A DNA stretch of 6,560 bases from Firmicutes bacterium UBA5301 (GTDB lineage: Bacteria > Bacillota > UBA5301). Numbering within the stretch: the stretch's first letter is position 1; every line of letters starts with the position of its first letter. Both the position numbers and the translations under genes were made by a program. Positions 1 through 5,272 of this stretch are shown here, in pieces. The DNA lies in assembly GCA_002408345.1 (NCBI GenBank), contig DHRX01000185.1:1-6560 (forward strand). Direction: 5' to 3'. The notes beneath the pieces are model-generated. The model made no database searches. It was not told where the DNA came from and saw nothing but the letters and a program-made list of their open reading frames with translations.

Positions 1-24
1 GGAATAAGGCTAGGGTGGTTCAAA

Positions 25-564
25 GTGAGCAAAAGCCAGCAGGGTGGTCAGTATGTGGCTATTGCCAGGATTTTCTCTGCTGTGGGTACCGAGGGATGGG
101 TTCGAATAGAATCGTTGTCTCACTCCATTAGTCGCTTTCAGCAGTTGGAGCGAGTCTATGCGGCTCGAACCCTTGATGAAGAATATCCTATCCCTTTGGT
201 TGTAGAGGAAGTCCAGGTTGAACCGGATCGGATTGATCTGGCCTTTCTGGGTATTACTGATGCTACTAAGGCCCAGGAACTCACTGGTTATTACCTATTG
301 ATTCCAGAAACTGACCGGGCTGAGTTAGATGAGGACCAATATTATGTTGACGATCTTCAGGGACTTCAGGTCTTTGACAGTACCGGCGCAGAAATAGGGG
401 TAGTGCTGGGGGTGCTGCCTAATCCAGCCAATGATTTACTAAAGATTGGCCGCAGAAATGGTAAGCAAGTACTGCTCCCTATGGTTAAAGCTTTTATTCA
501 GCAAGTCGATTTAGAGGAAGGGCGGATTACTGTTAACGTACCTTCTGGGTTGGAGGAGATTTGA
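25..564 (+). CDS. rimM: Ribosome maturation factor RimM
   Basis: RimM binds ribosomal protein S19 and assists late maturation of the 30S head, including 16S rRNA processing, in the cytoplasm. The 179-residue product has the usual family length and two domains. The N-terminal beta-barrel spans about residues 8-95, with the family's glycine motif read here as GTEGWVRI (21-28). A C-terminal PRC-barrel follows from about 103, opening with DEDQYYVDDLQGL and including NPANDLLKI and the LPMVKAFIQQVDLEEGRI block. The start is GTG at 25, preceded by a G-rich stretch (GGGTGGT, 13-19) that is only a moderate Shine-Dalgarno match. A second in-frame GTG at 55 would remove ten residues, and the frame stays open to base 1, so the start is likely but not certain. 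It directly abuts trmD, the usual partner. The motif has Trp where the family normally has Glu (GEVRV-type). Confidence 0.96.
   Translation: MSKSQQGGQYVAIARIFSAVGTEGWVRIESLSHSISRFQQLERVYAARTLDEEYPIPLVVEEVQVEPDRIDLAFLGITDATKAQELTGYYLLIPETDRAELDEDQYYVDDLQGLQVFDSTGAEIGVVLGVLPNPANDLLKIGRRNGKQVLLPMVKAFIQQVDLEEGRITVNVPSGLEEI
552..558 (+). promoter_or_regulatory. Ribosome binding site of trmD, inside rimM
   Basis: GGAGGAG lies in the last rimM codons, six bases before the trmD GTG. With the rimM TGA (562-564) touching the trmD start codon, this suggests translational coupling of the two genes. Confidence 0.8.
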
Positions 565-1347
565 GTGCGGATTGATGTCCTCACCCTTTTTCCCCAGATG
601 TTTACGGCGGTCTTTAATGAAAGTGTTATTGGTAGGGCCCAAGAAAACAGAGTTGTCCAGATATTGACGCACAATATTCGTGATTGGGCCGAAGGTAAAC
701 ACCGGGTAGTAGATGATACCCCTTACGGTGGTGGTCCGGGTATGGTGTTAAAACCAGAACCGGTGGCTCAGGCTATCCGTTCGGTAGCTGCTCTAACAGA
801 CCAGCCTGACGAGGTGATTTTACTGACCCCACAGGGTAGTGTTTTTACACAGCAGGCCGCTCAGAAACTAGCTGAAAAAAAACGCCTACTCTTTATTTGC
901 GGACATTATGAAGGGGTTGATGAGCGGATTCGGACTACCCTAATTACCCAGGAACTCTCTATTGGTGATTATGTTTTGACCGGTGGCGAGCTGCCAGCAA
1001 TGGTGGTTATCGACGCTATTGTTAGGCTTATCCCTGGTGTGTTAGGTTGTACCGCTTCACACCAGGAAGATTCTTTCCAAGAGGGCCTTTTAGAATACCC
1101 CCAGTATACTAGGCCTGCAGTTTGGCGAGATATGGCGGTACCTCCGGTTTTACTTAGCGGCGATCACGGTAAGATTAAAACTTGGCGTCGGCAGCAATCT
1201 CTTTTGCGAACATTAAAACGACGGCCCGAATTACTTGAGCAGGTTGATCTAACCCCAGAAGATCAAGAATTTTTAAATCAGTTAAAACTTTCGGAGACGA
1301 AAGGAGGCGAAGATAGTGAACCCAATTCAGGCTTTAGAGAATGCTAA
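565..1347 (+). CDS. trmD: tRNA (guanine-37-N1)-methyltransferase TrmD
   Basis: TrmD uses S-adenosylmethionine to make m1G37 next to the anticodon of tRNAs reading CUN, CCN and CGG codons, which prevents +1 frameshifting. It is a homodimeric SPOUT enzyme with a trefoil knot. The 260-residue protein is of family length. It begins MRIDVLTLFPQMF and shows DDTPYGGGPGMV (50-61), ICGHYEGVDERI (111-122) and IGDYVLTGGELPA (133-145), the last two being knot and cofactor-site motifs. Arg154 and Asp169 (in HQEDSF) sit at the same numbers as the catalytic residues described for the Haemophilus and E. coli enzymes. The C-terminal helical domain follows YTRPAVWRDM. The GTG start has zero spacing from the rimM stop. 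The last 32 bases overlap rplS, and the codons for residues 245-248 also encode the rplS ribosome binding site. The final dozen residues look like unconserved tail. Confidence 0.98.
   Translation: MRIDVLTLFPQMFTAVFNESVIGRAQENRVVQILTHNIRDWAEGKHRVVDDTPYGGGPGMVLKPEPVAQAIRSVAALTDQPDEVILLTPQGSVFTQQAAQKLAEKKRLLFICGHYEGVDERIRTTLITQELSIGDYVLTGGELPAMVVIDAIVRLIPGVLGCTASHQEDSFQEGLLEYPQYTRPAVWRDMAVPPVLLSGDHGKIKTWRRQQSLLRTLKRRPELLEQVDLTPEDQEFLNQLKLSETKGGEDSEPNSGFREC
1301..1307 (+). promoter_or_regulatory. Ribosome binding site of rplS, inside trmD
   Basis: AAGGAGG is a near-perfect Shine-Dalgarno, eight bases before the rplS GTG at 1316. It fixes that start and lies wholly within the trmD coding sequence, so rplS loading can be influenced by ribosomes finishing trmD. 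Confidence 0.85.
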
Positions 1348-1657
1348 TATGCGGAAAGACATTCCCGATTTTCGTGCAGGTGATACGGTCCAAGTTGCAG
1401 TTAAAGTTGTCGAAGCTGGTAGTGAGCGGATTCAGCTTTATGAGGGCGTAGTTATCCGTCGGCGTGGTAGCGGGCTCAATGAGACATTTACTGTACGTAA
1501 GATCTCTAATAATGTCGGTGTAGAGCGAATTTTCCCGCTCCATTCTCCTAAGGTTGCCGAGATTAAAGTCGTCCGCCGTGGTAAAGTTCGGCGGAGCCGC
1601 CTCTACTACTTGCGTAACTTGCGCGGTAAGGCAGCTAGGATTAAAGAACGGCGGTAA
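1316..1657 (+). CDS. rplS: Large subunit ribosomal protein bL19
   Basis: bL19 lies at the 30S-50S interface, contacting bridge regions of 23S rRNA. The 113-residue product matches the family end to end: MNPIQALENANMRKDIPDF at the N-terminus, RAGDTVQVAVKV, then RIQLYEGVVIRRRGSG, the ETFTVRKISNNVGVERIFPLHSP block (about 57-79), and the basic C-terminal signature KVRRSRLYYLRNLRGKAARI. The start is GTG at 1316, supported by the strong ribosome binding site and by alignment of the mature N-terminus with other L19 proteins. It overlaps trmD by 32 bases in another frame, so two proteins share that DNA. It is followed after 20 bases by an intrinsic terminator, which ends the rimM-trmD-rplS unit. Nothing in the protein looks unusual. 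Confidence 0.99.
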   Translation: MNPIQALENANMRKDIPDFRAGDTVQVAVKVVEAGSERIQLYEGVVIRRRGSGLNETFTVRKISNNVGVERIFPLHSPKVAEIKVVRRGKVRRSRLYYLRNLRGKAARIKERR

Positions 1658-1677
1658 TATTAATTCTGCATTTAGGG

Positions 1678-1708
1678 AGGTCGGCTTGGTCAAAGCCGAC
1701 CTTTTTTT
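1678..1708 (+). terminator. Intrinsic terminator after rplS
   Basis: The arms AGGTCGGCTT (1678-1687) and AAGCCGACCT (1693-1702) pair perfectly around a five-base loop (GGTCA). The T-tract is seven long (1702-1708), with its first T closing the stem. This is a textbook Rho-independent terminator for the plus strand. There is no matching T-run on the other side, so it is not bidirectional. The rbgA ribosome binding site begins at 1711, so the element may act as a partial terminator for downstream genes. Confidence 0.92.
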
Positions 1709-1710
1709 CA

Positions 1711-1725
1711 GGAGGTGTAAATGTG
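1711..1725 (+). promoter_or_regulatory. rbgA ribosome binding site with overlapping ATG/GTG starts
   Basis: GGAGGTG (1711-1717) is a strong Shine-Dalgarno. It is followed by ATGTG at 1721-1725, giving two overlapping start codons in different frames. GTG at 1723 opens rbgA and is required to encode the conserved IQWFPGHM N-terminus. ATG at 1721 opens a frame of only 17 codons, ending at TAA 1772-1774. Both codons sit at workable distances from the Shine-Dalgarno. Confidence 0.75.
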
Positions 1726-2574
1726 GAAATTCAGTGGTTCCCTGGTCATATGGCTAAAACGCTACGTCAATTAAAGGATGGTTTAAAATTAGTAGAAGCT
1801 GTGGTCGAACTAAGAGATGCTAGGGCACCAGCTAGTACCGCTAATCCTGAAGTTGCCCGCTTGGCTCGGCATAAAGAACGCTATGTTGTCTTTACCAAAG
1901 CTGATTTGGCGGATCCTGAGGTTACTCAAGGGTGGAGTGAATTTTATCAGCGGACAAAAACCCCTTTCTTTACGGTGGATCCCCGCAATCAAGCATCGGT
2001 TAGAGATTTTGTTGCTTTTTTAACCAGTGAAGGAACCAGAACTATCAAGCGGTATATGGTGGTAGGGGTACCTAATGTCGGTAAATCGACTTTAATTAAT
2101 GCTGTCGGCCGCAAAGGTACCGCTAAGACCGGTGATAAACCCGGTTTAACCCGAGGGTTACAGTGGGTAAAAGTTACTGAACGGTTAGAACTTTTAGATA
2201 CTCCAGGGTTACTTTGGCCCAAGTTTGCTAATCAGCAAATAGCTTTAAATTTAGCGCTAATAGGGTCGATAAGTTCTCAACGTTATGATGCAGAAGAGGT
2301 GGCTTTACACTTACTAGATATAGTGGAAAAGTTGAAACCAGGGGCCTTAGAGAATAGATATGGAGTACCTTTTCCTGGCCAACCAGTTGGAGATGCTTTG
2401 ACCCTCTATAATTATTTAGGTGAAATAGCCCATCGACGGGGCTATTTACAGGCGGGGGGGGTTGGAGATACCGCTACTATGGCGGTAACTTTACTAAAGG
2501 AGTTTCGGGAAGGTAAGTTGGGACGAATTTCTTTGGAAAGACCAGAGGGTTATGGTACTGAGCAGGAAAGCTAG
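1723..2574 (+). CDS. rbgA: Ribosome biogenesis GTPase RbgA (YlqF)
   Basis: RbgA is a circularly permuted GTPase needed for late 50S assembly in Bacillus subtilis, where it promotes incorporation of late proteins such as uL16. The 283-residue protein shows the permuted order G4-G1-G2-G3. G4 is read as TKAD (58-61), the P-loop is GVPNVGKST (115-123), the G2 threonine is in KPGLTRG (Thr143), and G3 is DTPGLLWP (159-166). The N-terminal IQWFPGHMAK contains His9, the residue implicated in GTP hydrolysis in this family. Residues from about 170 form the C-terminal RNA-binding helical domain, with a conserved ending LGRISLERP. The G4 element has Thr where most relatives have Asn, a substitution tolerated in some other GTPases. 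The gene carries a run of eight G at 2454-2461 but the frame is intact through it. No promoter is visible between the upstream terminator and the start. Confidence 0.97.
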   Translation: MEIQWFPGHMAKTLRQLKDGLKLVEAVVELRDARAPASTANPEVARLARHKERYVVFTKADLADPEVTQGWSEFYQRTKTPFFTVDPRNQASVRDFVAFLTSEGTRTIKRYMVVGVPNVGKSTLINAVGRKGTAKTGDKPGLTRGLQWVKVTERLELLDTPGLLWPKFANQQIALNLALIGSISSQRYDAEEVALHLLDIVEKLKPGALENRYGVPFPGQPVGDALTLYNYLGEIAHRRGYLQAGGVGDTATMAVTLLKEFREGKLGRISLERPEGYGTEQES

Positions 2575-2599
2575 TTAGGTTCTAGAAGTATAAGGCGTG

Positions 2600-3448
2600 A
2601 TGAAACCTTTACCTTCTGTGGCAGAATTAACTGTCAATCAAATCGCTGAAATTCTTACCGAAGAGTCGGTAAATAGTTCATATCTACAGGCATTAGAAGC
2701 TGACCCACGGATTGGTGTCCAAAAACTGATAGCAGCCTACTACAGAAAGAAAGACCGTTCTGCAGCTATCCGTCAACAGTGGCAGACGATGTGTCAACAT
2801 GAAGCCCCGTATTGGGAACAAGATAAATTAATAATTGGAGTTGATGAGGCTGGACGGGGCCCCTTGGCTGGACCGGTGGTAGCAGCTGCCGTTGTTTTGG
2901 CTCCGGATACTTTTTTACCGGGCTTGGCAGATTCTAAAACGTTAACGCCTGAGCAACGAACCATCTTATTTGAGCAAATTATTGAGAAAGCTTTGGATTT
3001 TGCTGTGGGCATTGTAGGGCCCAAAGAAATTGATATTTTAAATATCCTCAAGGCAACCCAACTAGCTATGGGTAAAGCCATTAGCGGAATCGATATTTCG
3101 TATCAGTATATCTTTATCGATGGTAACCAACGTTGCCCTTATGTTCAGACTGCGCAGAAAACTATTGTTAAAGGGGATGCGCTTTCGGTTAGTGTAGCGG
3201 CGGCATCTATTGTGGCTAAGGTAACTAGAGACACCATGATGGTAGATTTAGATGCTGTTTATCCAGGCTATGGTTTTGCTGAACATAAAGGCTATCCAAC
3301 TTCGAAACACCTAACTGCTTTAAACCAACTAGGGCCGTCTCCTGTTCACCGGCGGTCTTTTGCTCCTGTAGCTGCCCTGTGTGGAAAGGAGCAAGAAGAG
3401 CGTGAACAACACTATTTTAGGCAGGGCCGGCGAGGAACTAGCGGCTGA
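2600..3448 (+). CDS. rnhB: Ribonuclease HII
   Basis: RNase HII cuts the RNA strand of RNA-DNA hybrids and nicks 5' of single ribonucleotides in DNA, starting ribonucleotide excision repair. Counting from an alternative GTG at 2597, the catalytic DEDD set is visible: Asp83 and Glu84 in GVDEAGRGPLAGPVV, Asp175 in IFIDG, and Asp194 in KGDALSVSVAAASIVAKVTRD. The GRG motif (86-88), which senses the ribonucleotide-DNA junction, is intact. Residues 1-75 form the N-terminal extension found in Bacillus-type RNase HII, including LTVNQIAEIL and DPRIGVQKL. GTG 2597 and ATG 2600 are adjacent. I prefer ATG because the only Shine-Dalgarno-like bases (AAGG, 2592-2595) are one base from the GTG; initiation looks weak either way. 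The body ends at HRRSFAPVAAL. The 22 residues after it are a polar tail encoded largely by DNA shared with yraN and its ribosome binding site. Confidence 0.96.
   Translation: MKPLPSVAELTVNQIAEILTEESVNSSYLQALEADPRIGVQKLIAAYYRKKDRSAAIRQQWQTMCQHEAPYWEQDKLIIGVDEAGRGPLAGPVVAAAVVLAPDTFLPGLADSKTLTPEQRTILFEQIIEKALDFAVGIVGPKEIDILNILKATQLAMGKAISGIDISYQYIFIDGNQRCPYVQTAQKTIVKGDALSVSVAAASIVAKVTRDTMMVDLDAVYPGYGFAEHKGYPTSKHLTALNQLGPSPVHRRSFAPVAALCGKEQEEREQHYFRQGRRGTSG
3385..3391 (+). promoter_or_regulatory. Ribosome binding site deciding the yraN start
   Basis: AAAGGAG lies inside rnhB, ten bases upstream of GTG 3402. An earlier in-frame GTG at 3381 lies in front of this site and would have no ribosome binding site of its own, so 3402 is the better start. 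Confidence 0.7.
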
Positions 3449-3779
3449 TTGGTTGGAATCCCTAGGTTATAAGATTATTCAGAGGAATGTTCGCTATCGT
3501 AGCGCAGAGCTAGATTTGGTTTCAACGCTGGGGCCATGGCTAGTTTTTGTTGAAGTTAAACTAAGAAGAGGGACTACCTACGGTACCCCTGCTGAAGCTA
3601 TAACTCCATATAAACGGAGGCGCTTGATTCTTGCGGCCTCCCTTTTTATTGCTCAAAAGGCTGATCAAACCAATTGGCCAAGGCTCTATCGGTTCGACTT
3701 AGTGGGAATTACAGTAACTCCAGAACAGATCGAACTAGACTTACTACCGAATATATTGACTAAAGAGGTGGGTAGGTAA
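3402..3779 (+). CDS. yraN: YraN / UPF0102 family nuclease-fold protein
   Basis: This is a member of the UPF0102 (YraN) family, which has a restriction-endonuclease-like PD-(D/E)XK fold; its biological role is not settled. From GTG 3402 the protein has 125 residues, the family norm. It begins NNTILGRAGEELAADWL, has LGYKIIQRNVRYRS, then AELDLV (35-40) and VFVEVKLRR (48-56), and ends near RFDLVGI (98-104). The candidate metal-binding set is Glu11, Asp38, Glu51 and Lys53, in the usual D...ExK arrangement. The common GEID motif reads AELD, with Gly replaced by Ala. An alternative GTG at 3381 would add seven residues not typical of the family. The gene overlaps rnhB by 47 bases and shares one base with comM. 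Its position between rnhB and the transformation genes fits a DNA-processing role, but that is inference. Confidence 0.93.
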   Translation: MNNTILGRAGEELAADWLESLGYKIIQRNVRYRSAELDLVSTLGPWLVFVEVKLRRGTTYGTPAEAITPYKRRRLILAASLFIAQKADQTNWPRLYRFDLVGITVTPEQIELDLLPNILTKEVGR

Positions 3780-5272
3780 TGTACGCTAAGACCTGGGGCT
3801 GTGTCATGCTGGGTATTGAGGCTCGATGGGTTGAAATTGAAATCGATATCAATAGGGGATTGCCTACTTTTGAAATAGTTGGTCAGCCAGCAGCGGTAGT
3901 TAAAGAAAGCCGTGATCGAATCAGATCGGCTTTACAAAATAGTGGGTTTGAATTTCCTACCCGGCGGATAACGGTAAATTTAGCCCCGGCTCATTTTCGT
4001 AAAGATGGTTCTCTCTTAGATTTACCCATTGCTATCGGGGTATTGATCGCTTCTAAACAGCTTACCTATCCAAAATTAAATCAAATTCTGTTCGCCGGCG
4101 AACTCTCTTTGTCCGGTCAAATTCGGCCTGTTCCGGGGATTTTAGCAGCAGCACTCTTAGCCAGGCAAAACCAGCAAATGTTTATTCATCCGGCAGAGAA
4201 TAATGGAGAAATTAGTTCTATAAGTAAGTTGACTTCTGCCGGATTTCAAAACTTAGCTCAACTGGTTTCAGCCCTGCTTTCTAATCAAGTTAACTGGATT
4301 ATTAATACCGAGATTAAGCGGTCATTGCCAGAACAAGATCCGTGGCAGCATTTAGGAATTGTAGGTGGCAGGGTAGTCCGTCGTTGTTTACAGGTAGCTG
4401 CAGCTGGCCGGCATAACTTAGCTTTAGTAGGACCACCTGGGGTCGGGAAAACCCTTTTAGCCAGGGCGCTTAAGGGAATGTTACCTCCGCTCCCAGAGGA
4501 AGAAAGCTTGGAAGTGGCCCAGATTTACTCGGCGACCGGGCTATCGGTGCAAAAAATTCTCCAGGGATATCCACCGGTGCGAGCACCCCATCACACGATT
4601 ACGCCACGCGGGCTGGTGGGGGGAGGTTCGCCGATTAGGCCTGGAGAGGTTACTTTGGCTCACCGAGGCCTCTTATTTCTAGATGAACTTCCCGAATTTT
4701 CCAAAGAGTCCTTAAATGCTATTCGAGAGCCTTTAGAGAGCAAGTCAATCTCTCTGCACCGGAGTAATCAGCAGGTAATTTTCCCGGCAGATGTTCAGTT
4801 AGTTGCAGCATTGAACCTTTGTCCATGTGGTTTCTATTATTTTCAACCAGAACGCTGTCGTTGTTCTGTTCGGGATATAGCACGTTATTTACGACCTATA
4901 TCTGGACCAATTGCTGATCGTATCGATTTGAAAATAGGGATAGCCAAACCGCTTTGGATCGAGTCTGAACAGGGTAACAGTGATCAATTTTCGGTGGGAA
5001 TTGCTGAGGCTAGGCTGGAGATTAAGAAGCGGCGTGGTTCTGATTTAGAGCAGCGGTTACCACAAAAAGGTCGACAATTTCTACGAACTTTGGCAAGTCA
5101 AAGGCAGATTAGTGCTCGAGGTTATTTTAAACTTCTTTCTGTAGCTTCTACCATTGCTGCTTTGGAGGGTTTGGAAATTATTACGGCTGGGCATTTAGCA
5201 GAGGCCTGGCAGTACCGATGGGAGCTTTCTGAATTAACTGGAGAGGGGGGTAATAGTGGCGTTATCTCCTGA
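3779..5272 (+). CDS. comM: ComM / YifB family AAA+ ATPase (Mg-chelatase-like)
   Basis: ComM is a hexameric AAA+ helicase shown in naturally competent proteobacteria to promote branch migration during integration of incoming DNA. The older label, magnesium chelatase subunit, reflects fold similarity only. The 497 residues show the N-terminal S5/Lon-like ChlI domain (about 20-142, with LPTFEIVGQP and ITVNLAPAHFRKDGSLLDLPIA). The AAA+ core (about 188-395) has Walker A GPPGVGKT (218-225), Walker B GLLFLDELPEF (297-307) and SGPIADRIDL with Arg381. The C-terminal domain holds ISARGYFKLL and the helical end (about 403-485). Cys348, 350, 360 and 362 form a CxC...CxC pair typical of the family. ATG 3779 shares its A with the yraN stop (TAATG) and follows GAGGTG at 3765-3770. 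Family positions altered here are NLCPCG for NPCPCG and SARGYF for SARGYH. Confidence 0.96.
   Translation: MYAKTWGCVMLGIEARWVEIEIDINRGLPTFEIVGQPAAVVKESRDRIRSALQNSGFEFPTRRITVNLAPAHFRKDGSLLDLPIAIGVLIASKQLTYPKLNQILFAGELSLSGQIRPVPGILAAALLARQNQQMFIHPAENNGEISSISKLTSAGFQNLAQLVSALLSNQVNWIINTEIKRSLPEQDPWQHLGIVGGRVVRRCLQVAAAGRHNLALVGPPGVGKTLLARALKGMLPPLPEEESLEVAQIYSATGLSVQKILQGYPPVRAPHHTITPRGLVGGGSPIRPGEVTLAHRGLLFLDELPEFSKESLNAIREPLESKSISLHRSNQQVIFPADVQLVAALNLCPCGFYYFQPERCRCSVRDIARYLRPISGPIADRIDLKIGIAKPLWIESEQGNSDQFSVGIAEARLEIKKRRGSDLEQRLPQKGRQFLRTLASQRQISARGYFKLLSVASTIAALEGLEIITAGHLAEAWQYRWELSELTGEGGNSGVIS
5240..5250 (+). promoter_or_regulatory. Ribosome binding site of dprA, inside comM
   Basis: GGAGAGGGGGG ends five bases before GTG 5256. 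It can pair with the 16S rRNA tail either as GGAGAGG or, allowing one G-U pair, as AGGGGG. It contains a six-G run and lies within the last codons of comM. Confidence 0.65.

Noticed and set aside
1..24. Possible end of an upstream gene (such as the KH-domain gene that often precedes rimM)
   Set aside because: A TAA occurs at 5-7 in one frame, but there are too few bases to recognise any protein.
875..882. A8 tract in trmD forming an A-AAA-AAA slippery heptamer
   Set aside because: A -1 shift would reach a stop after about nine codons and truncate TrmD before its catalytic residues. No stimulatory hairpin or Shine-Dalgarno is evident, and Glu-Lys-Lys codons explain the run.
1655..1663. TAATAT/TATTAA at the rplS stop as a promoter for rbgA
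   Set aside because: No -35-like hexamer lies at suitable spacing upstream, and a transcript from here would still meet the terminator.
1334..1693. Minus-strand open frame of 119 codons opposite rplS
   Set aside because: It lies opposite the highly conserved rplS and part of its terminator, has no ribosome binding site or recognisable motif, and its content follows from rplS codon use.
1554..1757. Plus-strand open frame crossing the rplS end, terminator and rbgA start
   Set aside because: It would translate through the terminator hairpin, has no Shine-Dalgarno, and its sequence is an out-of-frame reading of rplS.
2407..2412. Perfect TATAAT inside rbgA, as a possible rnhB promoter
   Set aside because: No -35 element lies at 16-18 bases, and there is no extended -10 TG. 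It sits about 190 bases before rnhB within conserved coding sequence, so chance is likely.
2589..2594. TATAAG just before the rnhB start, as a possible -10 box
   Set aside because: Transcription would start at or inside the rnhB start codon, and no -35 box is found; probably part of the weak translation start region.
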